Source: Adiantum capillus-veneris
Lineage: Eukaryota > Streptophyta > Polypodiopsida > Polypodiales > Pteridaceae
Direction: 5' to 3'
DNA: 64,000 bases
NCBI GenBank assembly: GCA_014529385.2
Contig: CM043946.1
Coordinates: 36,645,558-36,709,557, forward strand
Position numbers and translations under genes: made by a program. How positions within the stretch are numbered: the stretch's first letter is position 1; each line of letters starts with the position of its first letter. Below, piece after piece: positions 1 through 10,200 of this stretch. The notes beneath the pieces were generated by a model. The model ran no database searches. It had not been told where the DNA came from and was given only the letters and a program-made list of their open reading frames with translations.

Positions 1-619
1 GGGGGCGTGGTCCACCATTATTTCCTTTCAACATAAATATAATTCTCATTTGCACCCTCCAAAAACCTTGAATATATCATATGGTAAAAAAAACTAATTT
101 TTGCCAACAAATGACCATTTTCTCAGCCATTCTCTCTCCAAAGTCGCCCATTTATTTAAACCCATCCTCTCTCTTTACAAAATCCCCCATAGTCCTCTCT
201 CTCCAAGCTCTCCAATATAGTTGCAACAACTTGGAAACTGTGTTGAAGTAGTTAAAGTAGCTCGCATCAAGAGATAAGAAGCTGTGTATGCATGCCAAAT
301 CCACTGAGTCATCAGAGGAGTCATGCACAACTCGCAGTGCCCCACAAGCTCTAAAGAGACACAACCACTAGCGGTAGTAAAGGTTAAATAGGTGAAGCAT
401 TTGACCTAGGTTTTATACTCCACTTGAGATCATCTCATATAGAGGGCTTGGCTTTAAAGTTGGCTTAGTTGGACAATTGATGGAGAAGTTAGGCATCCAC
501 AAGTAGCATTCTAGAGTTACCATTAATTTTATGGATTGGTAGAAAAGGCAAACGGAATGCCTTGTAAAATTGTCACTAAGTAGGGCAGTAGAAATCCTGG
601 GCATTGTGATAAGCATTTT

Positions 620-1080
620 TCCATAGCACTATGGGTGTCTCTTGAGAATGCCTTCTAGAACATCACTTGGGTACAGTCATTTTAAGCTTGTGTATGGCAA
701 GGAGGCCATTTTACCAATTGAAGTGTAATAAACAAGCTTGAGAGTCCTAAATAGAGAAAGCGACAACATGAAGAAGAAGAAACAATTAAAAGAATGAATA
801 CTTGGAGCTAGGCAGAGATGATGCCATTAACTACTACACCACCTACAAAACTCAAAACGCCTAAAATTTGACTAAACACTCACTCTATTGGTGAAAGGAA
901 TGTTAGTCCTTAGATATGAAAATCTTTTTGGCACATGCAAGGATACAAGTTCATGCCAAGATGGGAAGAAACCTAGATCATTTTGTAGTAACACTCCAAT
1001 CGCACCTATCGATTACAAAATGTAAACGGCAAGATCCACAAAACTAGAGTCAATGGATGGCGCCTAAAGCAATATTTTGA
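620..1080 (+). pseudogene. Ty3/gypsy integrase C-terminal relic
   Basis: Translation in shifting frames gives pieces of the end of a gypsy integrase. One is a segment reading FKLVYGKEAILPIEV at about 681-727. Another is a VNGWRLK segment at about 1051-1071. The intact element at 26403-28220 has the matching FHLVYGQEALQPIEL and VNGYRLKPY. Several frameshifts and stops separate the pieces, so this is a dead fragment. Its reading direction is the same as the chromovirus that follows, but it belongs to the Tat-like lineage of the nested gypsy element, not to the chromovirus. Confidence 0.6.
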
Positions 1081-2810
1081 AAGGTTTGACCCCATTAGGG
1101 GGAATATGAACCCCAAAATAGCCTTGTAAGGATTCCTAATTTCTAGGGCTTAACACTAGTTTGGTAACCTAACACGACATAAAAGTGTTCTTTCAGGGTT
1201 TTGGAAAAAAAAATCAATACTACTATCATATGTACGTGTTTAAATAAGTCCTTACATCAACTCAAAGCTAAAACCACACTCTATTTTAAAAAAATGAGAA
1301 GCACTCACAACTCTTCATTATATGGTCATGAGGAGCAGTCAAAGCCAAAGGAGTGCCTAAAATGACCAAAAAACAACATATTTGCTAGGCGAACCCTATT
1401 TTACACAATGTACAAAATTCTCTAGTGTACAAGCATATTTTTTCTAAAAACATTAATGGGTTCTTAACCAATGTACATGGTTGTTGGAGCCCCAAAATGT
1501 TTTGTTTGAATGTAGAATTAAGTACAAAAAAGTTGCATTTTTCATATTCAGTTGACCTAGCATCGATGTTTCTATGCCTACACCTATCATTACCACTATA
1601 AATTCTTCCATATTACACACTTCGGTTCTTTAGTTTTATGTTTAGGAATAGAAAGCATAAAAATCATCAAACCCTATCTTCATAAAACAATTTGGACCAC
1701 ACCTATGAAGTACAAAAATTGTACGAATGAAAAAACTGGCTTCCACAATGTGGCCTTCTATATCACTTATAAACCTTTCAAGCTCATGCCAAATTGAGAT
1801 TGTATCGTTTTATTTGGAGCTAAGATTCAAAATGCACCATGTTGATTGAGTGAAATTTAGAAATTTGAAGACAATATGAGCATAACTCAAAATGAGTTTG
1901 ATTTTGGTAGATTGCAAAATCACTCCCACCTCCGTGTTGTTTGCTATTTAGGGTCTTAGGGGGCCCAAAACTCAAGGAAGAAGAGTTATATAGTAATCAC
2001 TCAATGACCGCACTCAGGCTTGCCTTTGGATTTTAAAAACACCTTCAAAATATTCATCGAAGTGTGAATTTTACTAATAAATCAACATAAAGAGTTTTTC
2101 ATAAATGGGCCATAACTTCCAATACATAGACTCTCCGGCTATTAGAAGCATGAAAACATCTTTATAATTACCCATGCTAACTCTGTAGCTTACCCATGCT
2201 AACTATGTAGCACTTAAAAGGCCATTAAGTTGTGCTAAAGAGTGGTCTAATGCCTATTTTATAAAAATTGGCCAAAAATGACACATGTTTTTCTGTTCAA
2301 GTTAGGTTTAAAAATGTTATTCAAACCAAACTCTAAAGATGGAATCACTAGCCCAAAAAAATTCCAAGTTTTTTTCAAGTCATAAGTAACCTTTGTGGGT
2401 ATAGAACGCCTTAGAATCTACTTGGCATCTCAAGTAACAATTCTTAGAAGTTGTTGAGTTAAGAGGACACAAAAGTGTCCAAGGACATAAAAGTGTTATG
2501 TTACCACTCTAGTGTTAAAGCTAGAAATGTGTGTGGTTAAGGGGACAAGGCCAATGATTGAGGGTAGTTTCATAGGTTTTTTTTAGGCTCTCATATGTTT
2601 TTTCTAGACTTAAATAGAGACTAGGGATGGGGAAGCTACATTCTCTCTCTACCTTTTCAAAGAGTATAAGGGAGAGTGGAAGAGGGGGTGGGGGTGGAGC
2701 CCATGCTTTCCCTCCAACATAAATAGACTTCCCATTTATGTGCATCAAAAGACCCTGAAAATTCAAAAATTTTAAAAGTTCCCAAAACCTCAATTTTCAC
2801 TCTCCAACAA

Positions 2811-2858
2811 CACCCCCCCCCCCCGCCCGCCCCCGCCTCCCCCCGCCCCCTTCCCCCA
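2811..2858. repeat. C-rich low-complexity tract
   Basis: About 48 bases are almost pure C with scattered G and T. The tract sits just before the minisatellite at 2920. It could adopt G4 or i-motif structure, but no function is evident. Confidence 0.8.
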
Positions 2859-2919
2859 AACCTATTATATGGTCTCTCACTACAAGCTCCCCCATCTTCA
2901 TCTACATCTTCATAGTCCT

Positions 2920-3245
2920 CTCTCTCCAAGCTCTCCATGGCTGCAGTAGCTATCAAAATTTTTCCAACCACCTGTTTTACCCTTTCATCTACACCTTCAT
3001 AACCCTCCATTTCCAAGCTTTCCATGGCTGCAGCATCTATGGAATCTCTTCCAACCTCCAAGCTTTCCATGGATGTAACATCTATGCAAATCCTTTCAAC
3101 CACCTCTTCTCCCCTTTCATCTACACCTTCATATCCCATAGTCTCCAAGCTCTCCATGGCTACAACACCTACGGAAATGATTCCAGCCACCTCTTGTACC
3201 CTTGCCATGGATCCAAAAACCTTGGACTTCAATGATCTCCCTTGA
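2920..3245. repeat. Degenerate minisatellite, about 90-bp unit
   Basis: Four near-copies of 'ccaagctctccatggctgca' begin near 2923, 3013, 3058 and 3146. They are separated by copies of 'ctttcatctacaccttcat'. The unit is about 90 bp with a half unit of 45 bp. Both strands stay open by virtue of the repeat: the minus frame reads repeated MESLE and the plus frame repeated SKLSM. Neither looks like a real protein. Confidence 0.7.
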
Positions 3246-3360
3246 AGGTTAACCCTCTGTCTCCCCCCTCTCCAAAAACATTCTTCATCTAACGCAAACC
3301 ATAAACTTTTTTTGATATCCTTGTAATACAAATTTTTTTTGACATCCTTTGTAATACAAA

Positions 3361-4152
3361 CTTTCTGGGTCATTTTTGAAGGTGTTAACGTTGATGTTGG
3401 AAAAGTGATGTATGAAGCGATTGAAGCCTGTGTTATAAGGAACAACTTTGGTTCTCTGAGATTTTAGAGATTTTGATGTTTTGATGCTCGTTGAGAGCCA
3501 AAGATTAAGGAAAAAGTGAAATATACTGTTTTTGCATCGTTTTTGTAGAAAATGCTGTTTTGGAGGTTGATTTTTAGCAAATCAGAGCAGGCTATGGAAA
3601 TTTTGCATCACATAGCCGTCGAAGAGCGCAACAAGATTGTGTGAGACGGACTTGGGTTGTTTTGGCTCTGTTTGGGAGTTATGTTTAGTTGAAGACAGCT
3701 AGAAATTTTAGGACTTTAAAAAAAAAAAAAAAAAAAGTTTTAAAAATCTAACCTTTACGGATTGCATCGCGATCACGTTCTTATCTTATTCTCGTAGGTA
3801 TACTTGGTGCGAAAATCGAGTTGACGAACGCCTAAAAAGTGGCTATTTTGAGAAGTCGCATGCTTTTCGAGGAAAAGAGGGATAAAAGAACGACTGGTGG
3901 TGCATTTGGGGATCATTCATAGATCTCCTCTTTTGCAAGTGTGAGTGCGATTGCGAGTGCTAGTGCGAGTGAGATGTTGCATGCAAGTGGACTGAAGCTC
4001 GGGGGTGGTCGGGAGGTTCGAGCTCCGTACAACGGAGTGCCCCCAAATTTCATTGCTCCTCTGTTGTATCAAAACTCTGCAAAAATTCATCAATACAAAG
4101 ATCTCTTTCTCTATCTTTTGCTGTCTATCTCTATTATTCTGTTTCTGTGGCA
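3361..4152 (+). repeat. Chromovirus 5' LTR, truncated at its 5' end
   Basis: From 'ctttctgggtcattttt' onward this matches 63491-64000 with scattered substitutions and small indels, so the two are LTRs of one element. The intact 3' LTR begins TGTAACAGG at 63350, but about the first 140 bases of that LTR are missing here. Unrelated sequence with 'gacatcctttgtaatacaaa' takes their place. The LTR ends in TGTGGCA just before the primer-binding site. An A-rich run of about 20 lies near 3718-3738. The truncation means the original left target-site duplication is gone. Confidence 0.85.
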
Positions 4153-4154
4153 AT

Positions 4155-4166
4155 TGGTATCAGAGC
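4155..4166 (+). other. Primer-binding site, tRNA-iMet type
   Basis: TGGTATCAGAGC lies two bases after the CA that ends the 5' LTR. This is the standard plant gypsy/copia primer-binding site complementary to the 3' end of initiator tRNA-Met. Confidence 0.9.
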
Positions 4167-4202
4167 AAGCGGTTGATTCTGGACGTGGAAGGATATGAGA
4201 GG

Positions 4203-4702
4203 ATGATGAAGGAGCAAGAAGACCTGATTCGGCGACTACGAGAAGATCTAGAACAAGAAAATCGGGAGCGTGTTGAGGCTCTGCGGGGCAAAGCAGCACG
4301 AGAGCCTGATATCTATGTGGACTTTGATGGCGAACATGAAGGCGAAAACCATGCTACTCCACCAGGAAACAATAATCATCGTGGCGGTGTTGGGGCACCT
4401 AGCGGTGGTGATAGTGGTGATGGTGGGAACGGTGGTGGTGGATGTAGAGGTCGTCAACACGAAAGAGAACGGGATAACGTTGAAGCTCAAACTAATGAAA
4501 GGAGAGGACGAAGAAGAAGACGTGATGAGGAAGAAGATACAGATGAAGATTCTGAAAGGCAGCTTTGCGGCAAGTCTTCAAGAAGGCAAAGGTTAACGAG
4601 TTTAATGGTATCGAGAAAACTGGCAAAGATCTTGAAGCATGGATTGAAGAGTTAGAAGATTATTTTTCATTGAAGAAGTTCTCTGAAGAAGCGAAAGCAA
4701 AG
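4203..4702 (+). pseudogene. gag: Chromovirus gag, 5' part (interrupted)
   Basis: This is the N-terminal part of a Tekay/Del-type capsid protein, starting at tandem ATGs just after the primer-binding site. It opens with a charged coiled-coil-like stretch (MMKEQEDLIRRLREDLEQEN), then a Gly/Asn-rich linker and an Arg/Glu-rich stretch. A frameshift near 4560 moves the reading into the frame that encodes the start of the retrotransposon gag domain (FNGIEKTGKDLEAWIEELEDY). The frame ends at codon AAG (4700-4702), where the 53-kb element is inserted. It resumes at 58066 with VVVFHLRQTAKLWW. The spacing between the SEEAK helix and the LWW motif is normal for the family only when the insert and one copy of AAAG are removed. 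Confidence 0.85.
4699..4702. repeat. Target-site duplication, left copy (AAAG)
   Basis: AAAG directly precedes the left terminal inverted repeat. The same four bases directly follow the right repeat at 58062-58065. Confidence 0.8.
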
Positions 4703-4718
4703 AAGACCATATTAGGTA
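4703..4718 (+). repeat. Left terminal inverted repeat of the giant element
   Basis: AAGACCATATTAGGTA, a perfect inverse of 58046-58061. Beyond position 16 the similarity becomes patchy, although both ends have an AAAGTGGGAAAATT-like block within about 110 bp. Confidence 0.8.
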
Positions 4719-4775
4719 TTTTGGTAAAAATCTCACATTATGGGAATCTCCAAATCGACTAAATTCATGTAATTT

Positions 4776-4805
4776 GGGAATTTTCCACTTAAAGTGGGAA
4801 AAATT
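4776..4805. promoter_or_regulatory. Subterminal inverted repeat near the left end
   Basis: GGGAATTTTCCACTT is followed immediately by AAAGTGGGAAAAATT, forming an imperfect hairpin. The same block, TAAAGTGGGAAAATTCC when read inward, directly abuts the right terminal repeat (complement of 58031-58047). Subterminal repeats of this kind are often transposase-binding sites; that role is inference. Confidence 0.45.
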
Positions 4806-5039
4806 GAGGTGTGTGGTTAGTAAATAAAGTGAAAATCTCATAGGATTGTGGTGTTGATAAACACCGAAAGTCAAGAGGATGTACAACACATGGATTTGAA
4901 TAATAACTATAAATTACATAAAACAAAGGAAGATACAAAAAATATTTTGTTTACAAACTGACTAGTATAGTCACAATAGAAGCTCCACATAATTCTACTC
5001 CACATTTGATACCATATCTGAACTTTGATCCAAGTGTGG

Positions 5040-8000
5040 TTAATGTGCACGAGTGAGGCCTTCGTTGGCTTTTAGAGCATGCCTTTCTGGAATCTTTATT
5101 CTAGAAAATGGTCCTTCTTTGTTGGGTCTCCAGGACCAAACAATTGCATCTACAGTTTCCCACACTTGTGGGTCCTTATAGTTGACAACCCAATAACCCT
5201 TCCAACAATTGCTGTAAGCTTGAGTATCTGTCATCCCACTTTTTCTCGCGCAAGGTGCCCAATATTGAATCAAGAGTTTTCTGTAGTTTGGTGATGTAGG
5301 CTCATTATCAATATTAGATAAAGCCATTGCAAGCCACACTGGATAGATTTCTGTGTCACTCGCAACAAGCATAAGAAAGTCACCTTGGTGCACATCAGAC
5401 ATAGGGTCAAACTCTTCCCTTGGCCTATCTCGTTGAGGCCCACAAAAATGATCGTTCAACTCTTCAAGGCCTAGGAATCTTTCTGCTCCTTGTTGCAAAT
5501 TCATTGTAGTGCTTTGTAGGTGAGAATATTCTTGAGTTTTTGGCCAAAACATTTCATACAAGACTCCCTCTGATATGATTGCTTTTCCAATCTCTTCAAT
5601 TACCTTACTCCAATAATCTATCACGGGTCTATAATATCGTGGAATACTTGAACCATTCCCTAAATTTTTCCAAAATTTTATATAGTTCTTTAGTCCCAAA
5701 ATGACTTCTTCATGGGCCTTGACATACTCCGCCATTTGCACTAGAGGTGGATCTCCATGTGGTAACATTGGCTTGCCTTCTGTGTCTGTTTTCCAAAGGC
5801 GAATACTTCCACTCCAACTTGATACACCTACATGTGCCTTATATTGCATCATTGGTGTCTCATCCTGCATAAAGAACCTGAACTGAAGCGGTTTGGAATG
5901 TCCAACAAGTATGTCTTGTCCATCACAAAGATAGCCATCACAATATTGCTTGAAATCGGGGATCTTTGTGAGAAAAAATGGAGCTGGAGATGAAGATGAG
6001 CTGTTTCGTAATGTATCCATCAAATGTGGCAAAGTATAGGTTTGTGTAACTCTCAGCTTCTCTGAAAACCTACTAAACATGGCGTCTATGTCCTCATGTG
6101 TATACCCAACCATTAAAAATCCCAGCTGGATGGTTTTGAAAACACCCCTTGCAACAAGCATTGACAAATAGGCAAATAAGTATTGATTTTTGTTTTCCCT
6201 TGCACAATTATCCAATTGTAGCAACAAGTTCTCTGGCAATCTGCGAAATGTTGACCCCAATTCCTCTTCTGCAATTTCTGACGACTGCACAATGGGCTCT
6301 TTTCCATCACTCAAGTTATGGTAGTCCAAAGCATCCCTTGAGTTCAAAGCATGTAGTAGTGAAATATTGCTCCTTGGAAGTCCATTTGTTACTAGATCAC
6401 CAAGAGGATGCTTATCTATCCTCTCTAGGTTATGTAAACAATTAGCAATTGAGCCAATTGTAAGATTTGGATCAGCTGGCCACAAACCATTCAAGACAAA
6501 GTGTCCGTAATGACCTTCTCCATGTCCATGAGTGATCATGCCAATCAATGCCACCTGCAGATTATATCCTGAATCCACACCCTTGGGAACAATGCGTAAT
6601 CTAGGAATGGCAATTTTCTTTTGATCCATCTTATCATGGATTATGCATACATATTTTTGTGGTTGAGTTTCTGAATACGTGCGCCATGCATAATATAGGC
6701 TTCTGCAACTCTTTTGTTGTGCCATGTGAACTTCTCTCTCCCTCAAGAGAAGAGCTCTCTCTTCAAGAGAAGGTTTAGCTTCTAACCTTGCCTTGATTGA
6801 GCTACAAATATTGCACTTAGAGAACTCACTCGTCTTTGTTAAAGTGACATGTGGGTACTCTTTGTTCCAAATTCTACCAAAAGAAGATTGGGATAGCTTC
6901 TTCTCATAGCCCATTTGGTCAAGTGTCGTGTTGATTTCACATAAAATATCCACTTGTTTGTATGTTGATGGAATCACCAATTGAGTCTCTCTTGAGCCAT
7001 CTAGCAGTGTTCTACTTCTATGTGGCATCTTCTCAGAGTTGTTTTCCACACACTCATTTAGTAGTGCTCTTGCTAAACTAGTATGTTGAAGTCCCCTTCT
7101 CAATGTACATGTGTTCCCATGTACATATTGGCGCACACCATTTTCAAAGTTCTCCTTGTATCGATAAAATGATGTCTTTGGTATTCCATGTAGCTCATAC
7201 CATGCTCTACAACAAACAATAGAGACATTTAGCCTGAATTGGTATCGTGACTTCTCATCTTTCTGATAACATATAGAAAGAACATCATAAACATAATTAG
7301 TGCGTGATTTTTGAGACTCTCCCCAAAACTGTTGTCGTAACCTTATCACCATATCATGATCTGCAAACTGGCAACATTTTTGTGCACAACAATCAATGCA
7401 TGATACCCTTTGAATTGATTTGTTTGAAAGGTAAAAAGTCGAAGCTGGTGCTGCTTTTGATTTTTGAGTCCTGTTCATGAAAGTGTATCGTCTCTTCCTT
7501 GACAACTGGACAACATTACTCCCATCAAGTTTTTTTCCAACATTGTCATTGTTGGATACATCCTCATATGTAGCATGCATGCCATCAACAGGAACAGATC
7601 GTTGTAATGGGCTCCCATTCAACATTGTTGTCTGCTTGATGGGCCACTTTAGCAAAGTGATGCTACCCACTTCAACCACATCATCAATGCTTGCATTTTC
7701 TCTTTCAATACCCACACCCACATAATCAGGACCAAGTTCCTGAAAGTTGACATAATCATGTGGAAATACATATAAGATGGTCCCTTCATTCATGGTTTGC
7801 ATCATTGTGTCATCTTTTAAAAGGACCCTCTGATTTCTCCAAGACTCTCGAATCATTGCTTCAAATTCTGGGCTTGTCATAGGTATTGCATCTGTAACTA
7901 GAGGATGAGAATGATCATGTTCTTCATCACCATTGTAGCTTTCCTGTGGATCAATTAAGTTCCCATTTAATACAAAAGATTGCAAAAGAAGCTTTGACCA

Positions 8001-8222
8001 TCGAACAACACTCCATAATGAGCCTTGGAGAGATGAAGTATCCATTGTAGGAAAAGGTAGGACCACATCCTTCAGGCATTCCTCCACTAGTATGGAGACA
8101 TTTCCGTGCCCTATCTTTGTACCACCACAAGTGGAATCTGGATCTGTTCTACACACACAGCCAATACCAACAATTTCATTATCAAGTATCATATGTACTT
8201 TCTCCCCAAATTCAAAGTCCAT
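5040..8222 (-). CDS. DDE-type transposase-like protein of the giant element (DUF7869-like)
   Basis: A single open frame of 1060 codons with no stop or frameshift, the only long intact gene in the 53-kb element. Residues 1-70 resemble the plant DUF8039 type (G-x-V-x-TDP, LPFP, VVRWSKLLL). Residues about 270-300 are Cys-rich (CIDCCAQKCC). A second Cys pair (CNIC) lies near 468. The core has the pattern HDKMDQ (D530, D533), LQLDNC (D671) and GYTHEDIDAMFSR (E710, D711, D713). This order is typical of RNase-H-fold transposases and of the DUF7869 family. The last 100 residues (QGDFLMLV, VWLAMAL, IQYWAP) resemble a small BAH- or chromo-like domain. It points toward the nearby left terminus, as expected for a self-mobilising element. 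The ATG at 8222 follows TTACAAG, which could also be a splice acceptor. Family naming is from remembered motifs, so transposase activity is inferred. Confidence 0.7.
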   Translation of the reverse strand: MDFEFGEKVHMILDNEIVGIGCVCRTDPDSTCGGTKIGHGNVSILVEECLKDVVLPFPTMDTSSLQGSLWSVVRWSKLLLQSFVLNGNLIDPQESYNGDEEHDHSHPLVTDAIPMTSPEFEAMIRESWRNQRVLLKDDTMMQTMNEGTILYVFPHDYVNFQELGPDYVGVGIERENASIDDVVEVGSITLLKWPIKQTTMLNGSPLQRSVPVDGMHATYEDVSNNDNVGKKLDGSNVVQLSRKRRYTFMNRTQKSKAAPASTFYLSNKSIQRVSCIDCCAQKCCQFADHDMVIRLRQQFWGESQKSRTNYVYDVLSICYQKDEKSRYQFRLNVSIVCCRAWYELHGIPKTSFYRYKENFENGVRQYVHGNTCTLRRGLQHTSLARALLNECVENNSEKMPHRSRTLLDGSRETQLVIPSTYKQVDILCEINTTLDQMGYEKKLSQSSFGRIWNKEYPHVTLTKTSEFSKCNICSSIKARLEAKPSLEERALLLREREVHMAQQKSCRSLYYAWRTYSETQPQKYVCIIHDKMDQKKIAIPRLRIVPKGVDSGYNLQVALIGMITHGHGEGHYGHFVLNGLWPADPNLTIGSIANCLHNLERIDKHPLGDLVTNGLPRSNISLLHALNSRDALDYHNLSDGKEPIVQSSEIAEEELGSTFRRLPENLLLQLDNCARENKNQYLFAYLSMLVARGVFKTIQLGFLMVGYTHEDIDAMFSRFSEKLRVTQTYTLPHLMDTLRNSSSSSPAPFFLTKIPDFKQYCDGYLCDGQDILVGHSKPLQFRFFMQDETPMMQYKAHVGVSSWSGSIRLWKTDTEGKPMLPHGDPPLVQMAEYVKAHEEVILGLKNYIKFWKNLGNGSSIPRYYRPVIDYWSKVIEEIGKAIISEGVLYEMFWPKTQEYSHLQSTTMNLQQGAERFLGLEELNDHFCGPQRDRPREEFDPMSDVHQGDFLMLVASDTEIYPVWLAMALSNIDNEPTSPNYRKLLIQYWAPCARKSGMTDTQAYSNCWKGYWVVNYKDPQVWETVDAIVWSWRPNKEGPFSRIKIPERHALKANEGLTRAH

Positions 8223-8376
8223 CTTGTAAGTGAAAAAGATTACATTGTTAAATCCATAGTTATAGAAAAATACTCTTCAAACAAAAAATCATGCTACAAC
8301 ATGGAAAAGGTTTGCATAGGTTGGACAAGGGGTGAACCTTGAGACCAAATCCTCCTTGCTATATTAATGGAAGCAA
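8223..8376. other. Intergenic start of the motif-rich region
   Basis: This is the upstream (5') side of the transposase gene. It contains the first weak copies of 'ggttggacaaggggtgaaccttgagacc' near 8318. A promoter for the minus-strand gene must lie here or farther right, but no convincing TATA box stands out. Confidence 0.4.
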
Positions 8377-9660
8377 GGTTGGAAATTATGGTGGATCTTG
8401 AAACCAAAGCATCCTTGCTATATTAGAGCATAGGATGGACAAGTGGTAGGCCTAGTTGTAATACCCACTGCCACCTATCAACTACTATAGGACTATGCTT
8501 TCCAATGTCCAAGTATCCCTTGAGGCTTTCAAGGTTGAACACGTGGTGGACCTTGAAGCGAAAATCCCCTTTCTATATCAGAGCATAGCTTGGACAAGTG
8601 GTGGACCTAGTTATAATGCCCAATATCCAAGGTGAAATACCTTAGGACCTTGCTACCTTGCTTGCCAATGTTTACGTAGCCCCTCATTTATTTAATGGAA
8701 ATAAGGTTGGACAAGTGGTGGACCTTGAAACCAAAGCCTCTTTGCTATATGAGAGCATAGGTTGGACCTAGTTGTAATACCCACTGTCACCTATCAACTA
8801 CTATAGGACTATGCTTTCCAATGTCCAAGTATCCCTTGAGTCTTTCAAGGTTGAGCACGTGGTGGACCTTGAAACGAAAATCCCCTTTCTATATCAGACC
8901 ATAGCTTGGACAAGTGGTGGACCTAGTTATAATGCCCAATATCCAAGGTGAAACACCTTAGGACCTTGCTACCTTGCTTGCCAATGTTTACGTAGCCCCT
9001 CATTTATTTAATGGAAATAAGGTTGGACAAGTGGTGGACCTTGAAACCAAAGCCTCTTTGCTATATGAGAGCATAGGTTGGACCTAGTTGTAATACCCAC
9101 TGCCACCTATCAACTACTATAGGACTATGCTTTCCAATGTCCAAGTATCCCTTGAGTATTTCAAGGTTGAACACGTGGTGGACCTTGAAACGAAAATCCC
9201 CTTTCTATATCAGACCATAGCTTGGACAAGTGGTGGACCTAGTTATAATGCCCAATATCCAAGGTGAAACACCTAAGGACCTTGCTACCTTGCTTGCCAA
9301 TGTTTACGTAGCCCCTCATTTCTTTAATGGAAGCAAGGTTGGACAAGTGGTGGACCTTGAAACCAAAGCCTCTTTGCTATATGAGAGCATAGGTTGGACC
9401 TAGTTGTTATACCCACTGCCACCTATCAACTACTATAGGACTATGCTTTCCAATGTCCAAGTATCCCTTGAGTCTTGCAAGGTTGAACACGTGGTGGATT
9501 ATTGAAACCAAAATCCCCTTTCTATATCAGAGCATATCTTGGACAATTGGTGGACCTAGTTATAATTCCCCTCCTTTCTTTAATGGAAGAAAGGTGGGAA
9601 AAATGGTGAATCTTGAAACCCAAACCCTTTGGCTATATATAGAGGATAGCTTGGACAAGT
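8377..9660 (+). repeat. 316-bp satellite, about four tandem copies
   Basis: The marker 'ggttggacaagtggtggacc' begins at 8705, 9021 and 9337, exactly 316 bp apart. A diverged first copy begins at 8377 and a degenerate fourth copy follows 9337. Each unit also contains 'aggactatgctttccaatgtcc' and 'gcccctcattt'. Each unit carries three or four copies of the shorter motif TGGACAAGTGGTGGACC or its variant CACGTGGTGGACC. Copies are nearly identical, so the amplification is recent. Confidence 0.9.
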
Positions 9661-10200
9661 GGTGGGCTTAGTTGTAGTATCCAATGTCCAAGGTCCAAGG
9701 TGAACTATGTAAAGACCTTACTTCCAAAAACAAAGTCGTACAAGTGGTTCTCCTTCAAACCAAAACATCCTTAGTGTATTAGAACATAGCTTGGAGAAGT
9801 CGTGGACTTAGTTGTAATGGTGAATGTCCAAAGCAAACTATTATAGGACCTTGCTTCCCAAATCAAGTTTGGACAAGTGGTGGATCTTGAAACCAAAACC
9901 CCCTTAATGTATTAGAGCATAGCTTAGATAAGTGGTGGACCTAGCTGCCATGGAAAATGTTCAATGTGAACTGCTACAGGACCTTGCTATTAAATGTCTA
10001 AGTAGCTAGAGCTAGCTTCTTTAATGGAATCAAGGTTGGGAAAGTGGTGCATCTTGAAACCAAAAGCCCTTTATTGTATTAGAGCATAGCTTGGACAAGT
10101 GAGGGACCTAGTTTTAGTGTGTGATGTCCAAAGAAAAGTATTACAAGACCTTGCTTTCCAATATTTGAATTGGTCAAGTGGTTAAAACTAAGTATAAAAC
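9660..10200 (+). repeat. Diverged motif-bearing repeats
   Basis: Irregular copies of 'agcttggacaagtggtggacctagttgtaatg' continue at roughly 60-120 bp spacing, with much more divergence than in the 316-bp block. No gene is seen. Confidence 0.7.

Larger units (their letters stand above)
1..3360. repeat. Decayed repetitive DNA left of the chromovirus
   Basis: No intact gene is visible. Positions 1-230 and about 2690-2945 resemble each other: both have a purine-rich start, 'aacataaat', 'tatatggt', and the run 'agtcctctctctccaagctctcca'. They may be the remains of two LTRs or of an old duplication. A gypsy integrase relic lies between them and is listed separately. About 1100-2600 is AT-rich and I see nothing identifiable in it. 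Confidence 0.5.

Noticed and set aside
2657-3445. Minus-strand 262-residue open frame with MESLE repeats
   Set aside because: It spans the minisatellite, the C-rich tract and the LTR edge; both strands are open because of the repeat.
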